From contig JAQGDQ010000278.1 in NCBI GenBank assembly GCA_030141605.1, forward strand, positions 62,001 to 126,000: a DNA stretch of 64,000 nucleotides. Reading direction: 5' to 3'. Shown here one piece after another: positions 11,629 through 23,863 of this stretch; within the stretch, counting starts at the first letter, position 1; the number at the start of each line of letters is the position of its first letter. Source of the stretch: Tubiluchus corallicola (Eukaryota > Priapulida > Priapulimorpha > Priapulimorphida > Tubiluchidae). The notes below the pieces were generated by a model. It made no database searches. It saw nothing but the letters and a program-made list of their open reading frames with translations, and was not told the DNA's origin. Both the position numbers and the translations under genes were made by a program.

Positions 11629-12285
11629 ATAGCGGTTTACATATATTAGTTAGTGTAATATATGTTACTCATACTTTTTGTACAGTTTTGCAAGATCATA
11701 TCTCCCAATGTGTAACTTCATTTTTCTGTGAATTAATCACGCAATCGCGTCATATTTCCTTCTCTCATTAATGCGATACCCACTGTGCCAAAGTTTTCTT
11801 TTTGAAGCAAATGTATTAACTTCCTTCAACTTATTTGGACATTAATGACATTACATGGTAGAAGCTTATACTAGACATGCAGTGACTTTCATTATTGATT
11901 GCTTGCTGCGAACAAACAAACTGACCGGATGCTTCTTCTTCTTATAATAAGTGAAAGCAATAACACCAACTATACTTGCTGTACACAGTCAATACACAAA
12001 GTAACGCATCAGTCTCAGTAAAAATTATACAGTGATTAAAATAACGCAATTATTTATTACCACGGTTCTCTAATTTTGCTGGATGGTTAAATGTAAATAC
12101 CAGGGGGTTTAACTATATATTATCTTCTTCGGTTGAACGTAAGACGTTCTGGCATTTAATTATAATTCAGAATCTCACAGGGATAATAATGCTGCCAGTT
12201 TCTGATATCTATTTTACGTACGTGAAGATTTTATTAGCGCTGAGACTTGCAAACATTTTGTTTTAAAACGAGGATTACATCTGCT

Positions 12286-12680
12286 TCTGGTGTTCTGCTG
12301 GAGGCTGTTTTTGTGACTGTTGCTGCCGCTCTTAGCTGTGCTGCTATTGCCTGCTGCTAGCGCTGCTGCTGCTGCTGTTGGCTGTTGCTGCTTCTATTGA
12401 ATGCTGTTGTTGTTGTGGATTTCTGCTGATGATGATGACTGTTGTCATTAGTTGCTGCTGTTCGCTGCTGCTGCTACTGCTGATTATGGCTGCTCCTGTT
12501 AGTTGCTGTTACTGCTGATATGGACCAATGGACTCTTCCTGTTAGCTGCTGTTACTGCAGATATTAGTTGCTCTTGTTGGCTGCTACTACTGCTGATATT
12601 GGCTGCTGCTACTGCTGCTATCGGCTGCTCCTGTTAGCTGCAATTATTGCTGATATTGGCTGCTTCTGTTGGCTTCTGTT
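12286..12680. repeat. Imperfect CTG/GCTGTT trinucleotide-rich region
   Basis: Long stretch of CTG, TGC and GTT triplets with interruptions, including several near-repeats of a longer unit (gctgatat-tggctgct) between 12500 and 12670, suggesting an old minisatellite layered on a triplet repeat. Confidence 0.85.
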
Positions 12681-14140
12681 GGCTCTTTTCTAAATTTCTT
12701 ATTTCTTTTTGTGTTCATCTAACAAAAGTGCAGAGTATCGTGAAGCAATTCACGGGTTTATTTTATGAATTTTAGAAACTCTTTTCAGTAGCCATAGAGC
12801 AAGCGATACTACACTGCCTAAATGTGAACCTTTTCTCACTTGAATGGTTTCTGTTGCCTTGCTCAAGGTTAACCAGCTTTTTCTGTATCTCATCAAGTAA
12901 ATGTTGCGTGATTGATGTGTTAAAAACCATTAGCTGCTTTAATAGTTTAAATAAATCCTTTTGATTTTGATTTTTTTTTGTTTTGTTTCTCAACACACCT
13001 ACTCTTTATTAGATTAACACATTTTGTTATTACCAGTGGTCTAACAAGATAATTTCTTTACATTGTTTTGTTGCTTCTGATAAGCTTACCATAGACATTA
13101 TTACTTCCTAGATGTAAAAAAGCTTTTTGTTAATCCAGTTTTTCCTTCCTGCTTCTTATCTGTGGAATTCTGTACCAGAAATTTGTTTCCCCGAAGACTT
13201 CAGTCTCGCTCGATTCAAGAAGATATCACTTGTCACAAACAAATTATTATTTTTTTAATTTAGTTTCATTGAACTTGCACTCACATCTTTTTACTGCAGC
13301 TCGATTTTTTCATATTGACTGGGACTTTGAAATTTACAGTGACATGAGAATTGGTATTGGCCTTGTTTAGGGCAATTTGTAAAAACATGGAACAAATTGT
13401 TTATATTTACTCATTATCATCATATGCCCATTACGTCTATTGTAAACATTGGGCAGGCAGAACTCAAAAATAAAACAAACCCGCCCTTAAGACAAGTAAA
13501 CACAGCTTTTAATCCAACAAAAAAAACCAAAAAACTATGCCCAGTGGCTTGTCAGTACCACTTCCGATTATATTTGCTGAAGCTGGACGAATTACAATCG
13601 CAATTAATCTCGGAAAAAATAGTAAATGGTAACAATTTCTTTTTACTCAGTTAACTCAGTAATTTAAGCAGGTGTTTCAAGATACCCTGTGGTACCGACA
13701 GCTTATAGCAATGACTCTTTAATTACCGCTCTTAGTAACAAAATCAAAATAAAAAAAAATTGTAACAAAATCATTTGACGCAAATCTAAATTTATTCAAA
13801 TCAATTGAACGATGAGTTGATAATGGCAGTTCTAAGAGACCCCACTCCCATTCCGACACCCATTTGTCGACCGGCGCAAGTCGTACAAACGTAGCATCTA
13901 GTTTACGTTCCTTCCGTGAGCGGCCGTCTATACAGATGTAATTGCAACTCCAGGTAGTGATTTGATGAAACCCTTCATAATGATTAGGGATGCTAATGAT
14001 GACGATTTGAAAAAGGAGGATACACTAATAGGAAGGCTTTCATGATCTCGGAAGAGAAATCCAGTATCGATGACTTCATCAAATTACCTTAATGATGAAG
14101 ACAGGATAAATGTCTTATGATATCACTAATTAAGGTTAAA
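12681..14140. other. No recognised gene
   Basis: AT-rich DNA. The patch 13840-13960 is clearly more CpG- and GC-rich and non-repetitive, with no convincing open frame. It may be regulatory or decayed coding DNA. Confidence 0.35.
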
Positions 14141-14142
14141 TG

Positions 14143-14186
14143 TATATGTCGACTGGCGTATATATATATATATATATATGTCGACT
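14143..14186. repeat. (TA)n flanked by repeated TATATGTCGACT
   Basis: A short TA run is bracketed by two near-identical copies of TATATGTCGACT, suggesting slippage or local duplication. Confidence 0.8.
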
Positions 14187-14321
14187 TCATAAACAACACA
14201 ATATATAATATTTATACATGTGTGCTAGTTTATTAACGATTAGAAAGACACTGGTAAAATTATTGCAAATTCTTTAAATAAATTAGAATAGTTAGCTTTC
14301 CTTTGTCAATGATTTGTAGGA

Positions 14322-14491
14322 AATACAACTATTTTACTATTTATTGTAAATAGTAGCACATATTCCAACACAACCATAGCTACAGTGAGAAAGCAGAATT
14401 TTTTTACCAAATGTTACCAAAGATTGAAACTCCCAAGCTTGACGAGTCCTATGCTGCAGCCTATACTGGCTTATAGAATAGCCCAGCCCTG
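14322..14491. mobile_element. Partial second copy of the hAT-like MITE
   Basis: Aligns by eye with 11463-11628: shared blocks include the ACTATTTTA start, TTTTTTACCAAATGTTAC, CTGCAGCCTATACT-type DNA, and the terminal CAGCCCTG end. The copy diverges mostly by substitutions and lacks a recognisable left half. Confidence 0.75.
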
Positions 14492-14981
14492 ACTATAAGC
14501 CGAACATCACCATACTTTTCTAAGCTCTTAAACCATCTTTCAGTTAAATATTGCCCAAAATTGTTATTGTACTCACAGTGCCCAATAAAATGCAACCATA
14601 AGAATCAATAATAATTCATGATATGTATTCCCACCTCCTCCTGCTTATGCTATGCAGTCCTGTTGTCTATCCTGTCTCCTCTTCCTTTTACGGTCCTATT
14701 GCCTATCCGGGACGTGAAAGCTCGACTATTATTTAATATTATTACAATATTACAGAAAATAAATTTCATTTTACTCTTAGTATGCAATGCAATGTTTATT
14801 GTCAAGAAAGGACTGTGTTCTTAAGCCATAAATCACATAATTTCCCAGAATTCCCATCCATGTGCGATATCGGTTTACATTTTTAAACAAAAAGTAGAGA
14901 TGCGGTAATTAAGAAACTGTTGATTAATTATGTTCAACTATATGTGATTCTAATTTAAGAGGTGTGTCAAATTAAGAGGTT

Positions 14982-15094
14982 GTTGTTGTTGTTATTATCA
15001 TTATTGTTGTTGTTCTTACTATTATTATTATTATTATTATTATATCATCATCATCATCATCATCAATATCATTATAATTATTATATTGTAATAG
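14982..15094. repeat. TTG/TTA/TCA trinucleotide tract
   Basis: GTT triplets, then ATT triplets, then ATC triplets in sequence, each differing by one base from the previous block. Translations give poly-Leu/poly-His and are not genes. Confidence 0.9.
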
Positions 15095-15379
15095 CGTTAA
15101 TTACATATTTATTTATTGTTTTATTATATCTTTCCTTGTTTTCTTGTGCTATCGATATTTCGTTTATTAAAGTTGTAATTTTGTAATTGTCTGTGTATAA
15201 GAGGTGCAACGAATGTTATCATATCATATTATAATAAAGGGATTGTATGCTACTCGAATAATAATTAAAAATACTAGCATTGGCCAGAATGTGTCAGATT
15301 TTCTGACCAAACACATATTATTTCCACGTTCAACTATTTATTACGATTGCATGAGAGTCACAATATTTAATTCGTTTTG

Positions 15380-15645
15380 CCAATGACGACCGCGACAAAT
15401 TGCCGACTGTAAAAGGCACGAAAAATTCAGTTCGGCTTTGATTTATTGCCGCAGACTTTAATATCGTTTGGTAGAATTGCACAAACAATAATTAATCAGG
15501 CCAGACGCATTAATGATTTACCACCTTCGGCGCTGCGTGCAAATAATAGCCCGACATTTTTATGGTTGCTTGTACTTTAATTAAAATTGCTGTTTGCCTA
15601 AAAATTGTATATACTTGTTAACTGTGCTAGATTTGCCAAGTTGAC
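15380..15645. promoter_or_regulatory. Candidate developmental enhancer-like non-coding block
   Basis: A non-repetitive block of balanced composition between AT-rich flanks, with no open frame. It has a dense set of motifs: ACAATAATTAATCA and CATTAATGATT (homeodomain cores), AAACAATA (Fox/Sox-like), TTTATGG (posterior-Hox-like), TTTAATTAAAATT and TTGACAGG (TALE/Meis-like). Motifs are seen; enhancer function and conservation are inference. Confidence 0.3.
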
Positions 15646-16269
15646 AGGTTAATATTCTTGAAATTAATGGTCTTTTTCCAGAGTTACAGGTTGATAGCGT
15701 ATGTAGTAATCAAGTTATCGTGTTGTTAGTTGGGCAGCCCAAGTAGCATTGTGGCAGCCTGCACTGGAGCTGCCCTGTCCCGCTCACAAAAATTATTCAT
15801 CTTACAATACATGGTTTGCTTGGGACGTGTAATACTGTGCATAATTACCATTGCGATTGCAGAAAGTCAAAAACGAAGCCGTAATAATAAATAGGTCTAA
15901 TCAGGCACTATAGGTGATAATGAGCAAAACCAATAAGCAAAATGGCACTCAGTGGAACAAAGACTTTCCCCAAAAGCCAGACAATTTTATTTTTCTAAAC
16001 ATATTTGACTCTTTTGGTAGAGAAATTAAAGGATGTTACAAGTTAATCTGATAACAATAGTCTGGCTGAAACAGCACAATAGTGAAATAATTAATTTATT
16101 TATCTGCAATCTACTAAACTTCACAGACATACTCGAAACTTTTAATGACATATTTATCAAAATGAAATGCTCAGTATAAAGACACAGTAAAACTTCTCCC
16201 CTGTAAAACTGTAAAACTTCTCTCCTGTACGCAAACATCCAAGAATGTTTGCTTACGTTTCCATCGTCC

Positions 16270-16500
16270 TTAGTTAGTTTGTTTGTTTATACGTTTTATG
16301 TTTGTTTGCTGATTTATCATCATCAATACCATCTCTTCTTGTAATTTCCACGAGCTTCGTAGCACAATCCTGCTAACGGACAAATAGACAAACAAAATGA
16401 ACGGACGAACGAACAAAAAAAAACAAGCAAGCAAACAGACAAACAAATAAACAAACAAACAAACACGCAAGCAAGCAAGCAAAGCAAACAAACAAACGGT
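16270..16500. repeat. Imperfect AAAC/AAGC/GAAC tetranucleotide tract with inverted halves
   Basis: GTTTGTTT-type units at 16272-16310 face AAACAAAC/GCAAGCAA units at 16385-16497, so the two arms could pair in single strands. The hydrophobic open frames here derive from the repeat. Confidence 0.8.
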
Positions 16501-16896
16501 AATGCGAACATTACCTGCTTGGTAGAAGTAATTGTGTCAAAAAACTATATTGAAGTATTCGATTAAGCAACTCCCTTATTAAGACGTTTTTTAAATAGTG
16601 TGATCCGGTACCAAATTCTAAATTCTTTTTTATATTTGCTCACCGATACGATTTACTCTTCTGAAAATCTTTTCGTCCAGTGACAGTCTGCGATGCTTTA
16701 TAATCAAATAAAACTTAGGCTAAAGTCAGTAAAAGTGCAAAGAAAGAAAGAAGAGTTCTATGATCGATTGTAGATCGAATATCCATTTCGGTCAGGCGTT
16801 TGATGCTGATTTAGATGTAAATGTAGCTGTCGTTTTCGATGTTTCAGATAGGAACTGAATGATGCATGAATATGTTTCAGTTCGAATTTTGCATAC

Positions 16897-16946
16897 TGTG
16901 TGTGTGTGCGTGCGCGCGTGCGTATGTGCGTGCGTGCGCGCGTGTA
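16897..16946. repeat. Uninterrupted alternating purine-pyrimidine tract (Z-DNA-prone)
   Basis: Fifty bases alternate strictly between purine and pyrimidine (TG, CG and one TA step), including GCGCGCG twice. TG/CG alternation is the classic Z-DNA-forming sequence class. Confidence 0.9.
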
Positions 16947-18799
16947 AGTTTGGCGGCAGCTAACAACATAGATTAATTTGAAATAAAAATATAGACTAGG
17001 TACAGAAACTTGGCCCATATTCCCCATACTCTAACTCCTTGTTTTATCGTCATTATAAAAATTATTATAACTCCATATTATCGTGGACGATTCGTGTCTC
17101 CTAGGTGTACTATAGATTTCACATAGACATTATTTTTAACTTAACTTGACTTAACTGTGCTCGTTCGTAAGAATATAATATTATGCTGATATAATTTATT
17201 ATGCAAATACGTCTCAGTTATACATTATGAAAATAGAAGCAATTACGAAAATATGGATCTAACTTGCTTAATAAAACTAAAAGTGGATGGACTTTATGTT
17301 TATCTTTGATTCCACACGAATTCTATCACTGCATTTCAAAATTCACCGGTGGTTTACACTTTAAGCGGCCAAAAATGAAAATAACTTTGTAGATTACATA
17401 CACTATTTCATGAAATTCAAAGAAAGCTCGAAGTAGCTTTCTCGCTATAGCAAACTGGTTACTTTTTACGGTAAATAATAGTAACAATTGAAAAAAGGTC
17501 ATCTAGTATCATAAGTAAAAGAATTAGTCGGTCAATCGGTAGTTGGTTGGTCGGTCGGCAAGTCAGTCGAGAGACCTGTCCCGTTGCAGCCAGTACTGAC
17601 AATTTACAACTGAATCCAGCTGAAAGGTTACTTTTGTGTAACATATACTAATCTTTTCTTAACTGTATCGATGCCATTTAGCAGCTGTGACATGCTAAAT
17701 AATTGTCTCTTGGGAATAAACCAGGTCTTCTGCTTTGTAATGTACTTTCTAGAGCATCCAACTTCAGCGAGATAGTTTCTTACAAACGCTAACAACGTAA
17801 AGCTCTCTGGGGTTCCATTTCATTCATTATTACATATTCGCTCATGCAGTATTCATAATTTCCCCAGTGAACCATGATGTTGTCCACAAAGCTATAGACG
17901 ACTTGTCTTCTTTTAATCTATATTGTACTGCAACTATGCACACTATAACTGATGACCAGTATCAAGGCCGGCTCTAAGCAGTTTGGCACCTTAGGAAAAA
18001 GTATTTTAGCGTCTCCGTTTTCAACAGTTAACCCCTTGCCCACAGTCGCAGAAATGCGAGGATATTTGTGTTTGCTTAAAATTCTGCGTATATTATCAGG
18101 ATGCGCAAGTAGTCAAAAAGTTGCTGGTTGTCATATGCGCGCTGCATTGCAGTATTTCCAATGAAAAATTCCAATACTTTCTATAATTAAAGGATAATCA
18201 AAGGTGTGATTTTTTAGTTTATTCTAAAGATTATTGTTGTGAAATAATAAAACACATACTTCGCCACACCCACGGTCACCATGCACCCCGCCCACAAAAT
18301 TAATTTTTTTCGTTGTGTAATAAAGTACATAATGGTGCCGGTTTGTTAGGCTTATACACGTACTATGCCGCACTATAATCAACTGTAGTTAATTACCTAT
18401 CTACAAATTGTGTTAATTTCTTTTGAAATTGAAATTTATGACATTATTGTACATCCTGTATCTTCAGAAGTAATCAAAATTTCGATATATTCTTTGCTAG
18501 AGTTTCACTCAGCTTTTTCATCAGAAATTTTTGAAACACCAGCTCCTCTTTTTCACGCACATCCATGATCCATTTCACTAGTTTCATCATTTGGTAACAA
18601 ATTATTACTATTTATTTCGAAATTACAATACAATTTTCGATTTGTTAGTAGCCTAAAAATAAGAATATTTATACATTATAAAAATTTAAACAAAAAAGGG
18701 ACAATAAATAATACAGCAGTTAGTCAATGGGAGACAATAAACGTAATACATTACTTAATTTTGATATATTCGTTCTAGCATCAGGTTAAGTTCATTTCT

Positions 18800-20070
18800 G
18801 TTCAAAAATTCAAAATGTTTACGCTCGATTGCATTCACAATGTCTTTCACAAATAATACATGATATTAGCCACTGCTCATTGGTGACATTTTAAGCGCAC
18901 TTAGAGGCAACGTGTCTTCCATGCGAAATTGCACTTTTTGCATTATACACATTTGGACTGTTGTTATATTTATATCTCAGTAGTTGTGAGTTGTAACCCA
19001 AAGTAGAGTCTATAGAATTAATTGCATTTTTCGCGAAAAAGTTTACGAGGCAGTTTTGACTAGCAAGACACCATGCACAAAATTTAGCAAATCTAATATC
19101 AAACTGGTAACTAGGTTCTGCTTTTTCGTTCTACCCAAGCTATTTTCTTTATTCTAGTAAAGAGGATCTCAATACACGAATAATCGTATTGTATTACATT
19201 ACAAAATTCATTTATGTGCGCATTGTGCCTGACATTTGTGCGGGAACCACGTGTCGCACAATACAACGTATCGTATGGCGTTTGGATACGTAGCAAACCT
19301 TTATCTAACATTTATACGTTGAATTTATATTCGTTTAACTGGTTGACACACGTTTTGCACCGTGGTTTGCTATGATGTTCGCTGAGCTTAGGGCTACAAT
19401 TTTCTGTTATACCTATGCTATTTAGTTTTAACATTATTGGGTAATGGTCGCTTAGATTGTCGCCTAAATGAAGTGCGTCAAAAGCTGCAATTTTATTAAT
19501 CAGTCCCCTATTAACTATAAATTCATCAATAAAGATTTAGTAGTAGTACGTTCATTAAAATATGTATAATCAATTTCAAAAAAATTATTTGGCGTGCAGT
19601 TAATAAACGACCATCTTTCAATAAATGATGCGATCACTCTGACATGTGCTGAATCTCTTTTATAACCGGAATTTAAGTCACCTCCTATAATAACTTGATT
19701 GGGATTGTAAATATGAATTAAACGCTCTATCTCACTGATAACATTGACAGTTTCTTGAACTGCATCAGGGTCATTAGTACCAGTGTCATAGGGCATATAA
19801 GCATTAATGATTTGTGTGGAAATATTGTTTTTCTTTATCAATTTTTACAGAACAAACACGCTCGGACAATGACTTGACAGGAGCTAAAGTACAGTCGAAA
19901 GATTTCTTCCATAATATTGCATAGCCACCGTAAGGTCGCCCAATTAACATGTCTGCTGTACTGTCAACACCTGAACACGCTGTATTGTTATGATTAGCCG
20001 ATAATTCATTTAGTTTTAATAAGTGGTTCTCTAAAAGCCAATGTTTTTGCAACAATAGTACATCAGTCAG
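18800..20070 (-). pseudogene. Non-LTR retrotransposon endonuclease domain remnant
   Basis: Minus-strand frames give an apurinic-type endonuclease: LTDVLLLQKHWL (start of domain), GRPYGGYAILWKK, IINAYMPYDTG, VIIGGDLNSG with the catalytic GDxN box, and GDNLSDHYPIMLKL with the catalytic SDH at 19444-19452. The linker towards the reverse transcriptase continues (TPYDTLYC, AHINEFCN) to about 19110 and possibly 18800. Frameshifts near 19820 and 19520 and several stops make it non-functional; the palm domain is absent. The N-terminal part of the endonuclease is cut off where another element's tail begins at 20071. Confidence 0.85.
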
Positions 20071-20670
20071 AATTCAATTCAATTCAAAAGGTTTATTTAT
20101 CTCTGATATAATATTTATAGCACAATATAACAAATTATGTAAAGTGTGTAGAGATGGGTTGGCGAAAGACCAGGAGCTCATCGAGTCAGCCACCCCTATA
20201 TAACTTAGGAATAGTATAAAGCACGGCAGACTACATTGTTAAGTGAATAATACGTTGTTAGATCTTAAGTGTAGCAAATAAACAAAATGCAAAGCAGTTA
20301 TATTATAATTATACCAATGGAAAAAAAGCAAGCAAATAATGCAGTTAAATATTAAAACAACAACTAAACAAGATGCAGTTAAGTCATGAATGCAACAACA
20401 AAAAAGCAAGCAATGTGGTTAAATCATAAATGCAGCGAATGAACTAAAATGCAGCAAATGAACGAAAATATAGTTAAATCATGAATGCACAACAACAAAA
20501 AAAAACAAAAGGAAGAAAATCTGTGCAGTAAGTCTTAAATGTAATAAATGAACAAAAGCAATCAGTAATCATAATGTGACAAATATACACAAAAAGCAAG
20601 CAATGCAGTCAATTTATAAATGCAGCTAATAAATGAAAAGCAACCAAAAAAAAACTGCAATTAAATGAAT
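20071..20670 (-). mobile_element. LINE 3' end with AATTG tail, inserted in the endonuclease remnant
   Basis: On the minus strand the sequence ends ...AGAGATAAATAAACC, then repeated TTGAA/TTGAATT tail units, abutting the endonuclease reading frame at 20070. Upstream lies 3' untranslated DNA with a GC-rich patch (20150-20205). The same tail style occurs at 47399-47424. No coding remnant was recognised, so family assignment is inference. Confidence 0.6.
20278..20668. repeat. Degenerate minisatellite, unit about 45-55 bp
   Basis: Recurring blocks AAGCAAGCAATGCAGT, TTAAATCATAAATGCAGC and AAATGAACAAAA appear about seven times in the same order with indels. It lies inside the 3' untranslated part of the LINE at 20071-20670. 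Confidence 0.7.
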
Positions 20671-21184
20671 TCAATGAAATACTTCATTAGCAAATCTCTT
20701 TTTTGCACAATATCCTAGAGATTTTCTTACCTTTCGTTTTATGTGATGCACTCCTGAAAGCTTCGATTCTTATAGGTTTTTACCTTCCATAATTAGATAG
20801 TTGCTATTGCAATAAACTTTTTTGTTAACTAGAAGAGTTACTTTCTCTGCTGCTCTACAATATAAACTGTGGGCAGAAAAAGGCAAGGTCAGTAATGTCT
20901 GTATGAAATGACGTAATTTTAGGAAGCCAGGTAAAGAAAAATAGACAATTTTTTACTGAGAAAAAAGCTCCGTGTTAGTATCGATCAATTATACATTTTG
21001 ACAGGAAAATACGAGTTCGTTTCATTTAATTAGTACTGTGCGCTTAAGCAATTACACAGACAATATGTAAGTATATACAGTCTGTATATTATTACTTATT
21101 TCAAACAAAAAAATTAAAGCATCAATTGCGGAATTTGGCGCCCTGTGCAAATGCCTAATTTGGCTAGCAGTAGAGCTGGCTTTC

Positions 21185-22319
21185 TCAGTAGATAAGGATG
21201 CACGTTACAGCCATGGCCGGAATTCATTCATATCGTGTTGCACAACTTGCACTCAGTAAACAGTTTCACTCTTCCAGTACAAGCAAGTATGCATTATTGA
21301 AGATTAAACCCTTCTGAAGTGTGTATGTCGTGCGTACGAGAGATTGTTGACTGTGCAGTGTCTACGTAGATCCTAATAATTGCCAGGAGAAATTCGATTA
21401 GTCAGTCGTCCTTCCGCAGTTTGGCCTAATCAGGAACGCTGTTAGCTGATAATTAATATAATAATCTAGCCTACATGCTGCTCCGTCAGAATTTATACTC
21501 CACCGGTAATGCAGAATTCAGATAATGGCATGATGTATATTGTAAGATATTAGGTAGGCATAAGTGCTTGCATGACACTGGCCAGCACTGGCTTCAAGTT
21601 GGCGTAGGGTAAAATGGCTAATGTCAGACAGAAATAGCTTTTTCCAGGTTTCTGTCTATACTTTTGTATTTTTCTTGGAACAATGCCTGATAAACTAAAG
21701 CTATGTTGTTAAGGAATCATGAAGTACAGGTAGCTGCGTAAAATGCAAAATGTCGTGGTAACTAAACGCTTGACTACATCATTTAAAAAAGGTAATGTCG
21801 GACAGTTGACAGGGTAACGTCGAAAGGGACAAGCCAGCACCCGTACTCCCAGGACTTGTCTCCCAACTGTTTTGGTGTACTTTTATATGCTGTGTCCGAG
21901 AAATTAACTGTCCGAGAGATTAACGCAGCTGACATTTCAACATATTGACCTTGTTGGCAGACTGCCAGGTCAAACTTTATTTGAATAAAACGACAATTTA
22001 CATTTAGTACACCTTACCGTCTGTCGGTTTCTTTGGTGTAGTGTGGAAGCCATAAACTAAAACTGGCTTCAAAGGTGTGAACGGTTTTAGAAGTCATTTT
22101 GAAAGGATCAATTACAAACTTCATTAGCAGTATTAAGGGAGAATCCGTGTTAGTAAATAGTTTTTCACAACTTTGTTTAATATTCGGAGGTTTATATGAT
22201 CACATCTCAACCTATTGGAACATGAGATGTTTTATTGTTAATCTTAGCATTGCAGAAGTCTAGATTACAAAGAAGCTGAACTGTAGTTTTTTCGTTGAAT
22301 TTATTAATAACTTTCCCAT
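21185..22319. other. No recognised gene
   Basis: Mixed-composition DNA with no long open frame, splice-bounded exon or recognised repeat. Confidence 0.35.
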
Positions 22320-22432
22320 ATTATATGTTTTAGTATGTTTTTTTATTTGATGAATAAGTGTGTATGTACATGTATGCATTTTAATGTATATTGTTTACTT
22401 TTTATTTGGTGTGGAATAAACTTAAACTTAAA
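22320..22432 (+). mobile_element. Possible LINE 3' end with ACTTAA tail
   Basis: T-rich 3'-UTR-like DNA ends in GGAATAAACTTAAACTTAAAC, an AATAAA-like signal followed by tandem short tail units, as in the better-supported LINE ends of this window. No coding remnant precedes it. Confidence 0.35.
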
Positions 22433-22879
22433 CTATAAAAATTTTCCAAGAGCGTTTGGTGATATTTCTAAAGACTCCAACTTGTCAAGCCTTATATACA
22501 CTAACAGTGGCTCCAGTCTGGACATTGAATGGATTAACTGTCAGTGGACAAAAAAATCTGTATTTTGTAGACAAGAAGAAGAGCAACATTCTGTAGCTAC
22601 AACATGCGCGCGCGTTACGTCATAGAAAATTATAATTAACATCTGTGTCAGTTTCAACAGTATTAACGAAATCTGTAAAGTATATTCACCTTTCATCATA
22701 TAAGGTTATTCGTTTCAAATGAGTATAATTGTCACAAACAAAACTACGAACTGCACAAACAACTTTTAGTACATTGTAAACTAAAATTATACTTATCATG
22801 CAGGTCTTTCCAGTCCTGACAGAATGCCAGAATTTTGCTTTCTGGTATTGTAATAGATTGCAGTACAAGGAGAATAAGT

Positions 22880-23230
22880 AAGATGCAGCATCATGATCTA
22901 TTTGATCGAGAATTCCCGCGTGCTTTACGCACCGGCTTCCTAGCCTGAGCTGAAGATAATTACTTGGAGGCAGTTTTGCTTATTGAGCAAACCATCCTTA
23001 ATGAGTATCTGCATAAAATTATTATTACTACGGAGTTAACCTAAATTGTTCTACGTGTCTATTGAGGAAAGTAATTGTATTTGTAATGAATAACATATTA
23101 CAACACATCCGCTACGAGGATATGAGCAGGAATTAAAGCGTTTATTCGGAATCGGCTTAAACAGGCAAATCGATCCCAAATTATAGTTCTGAGTTTTTCT
23201 TCCTATGCAGTCGTTTTTACTCTGTCTCCA
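22880..23230. promoter_or_regulatory. Candidate conserved non-coding block
   Basis: Non-repetitive, balanced composition. Holds GATAATTACTT, TTTATTCGG and AATCGATCC motifs of homeodomain/Hox/Cut type. Only texture and motif density support it. Confidence 0.2.
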
Positions 23231-23863
23231 ATTAACTTATTATATTTCAAATAATCACGTTCAGCTACTATTTTTTTGCTTTTAATGTTCTTGCTTCACA
23301 GTGGTACATACTGTTTTAACATTTTTTCTGTAACATTTTCAGCTGATGGGGCCAGCTAAGGGTGAAAGCTTCTAAAATAAAAATATATAATCATTGAAAC
23401 TATCAAGGGGTTATGTTTTTTAGGTTAAATGTTCCTGCTTCTAAGCTTGACTTGATAATTTGTGTACTATGTCCTGGAGCTGTGTAGGCCTTGTTTTCCC
23501 ACGGCAGCTTATTATTTAATGAATTCTTTTTACCATGGATAGGTGGCTCTGACTCATTTTGTGCTGACTAATAATGGGAATTCAAGCGTGCTTTGGCCGT
23601 GCGAGCTGATAGCTCAAATTTATTCTGATTTACATTTTTCAGAGGCTCCTGAAATTTAACTATGAATATTAATTTAAAGCTACTGAATGACTTGCGTAAC
23701 ATGCTCCGCCTCCATCTTTCGTGGAAAGAAGGCTTTGCAGATTGCTACAAGCTCATTACAATCATTACACCTCTATTTCCAGTCGCCTCTAATCTGCACT
23801 ATTACTGGACAATAGGATCGCAATCACTGGCTGGCCAGAACTAATGGCTGAGTCGTTAAATTA

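Larger units (their letters stand above)
17963..21184. mobile_element. hAT-like element interrupted by LINE debris (inferred span)
   Basis: The left end reads CAAGGCCGGCTCTA and the right end TAGAGCTGGCTTTC, an imperfect inverted repeat. Just inside both ends lies GTTTGGCACC / TTTGGCGCCC, also in inverted orientation. Flanks share CAGTA in register (accagtat at 17955-17962, ctcagtag at 21184-21191), a possible decayed 8-bp duplication. The interior is mostly minus-strand LINE (about 18800-20070) and a second LINE 3' end (20071-20670). No transposase was seen. The pairing of the two ends is inference. Confidence 0.45.

Noticed and set aside
12286-12680. Pathogenic-type CTG expansion
   Set aside because: The tract is heavily interrupted; pure CTG runs are short.
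19515-20055. Host DNA-repair (AP endonuclease) gene
   Set aside because: The GDLN and SDH boxes sit in a LINE-type domain followed by the LINE linker, with frameshifts, so it is a retrotransposon remnant.
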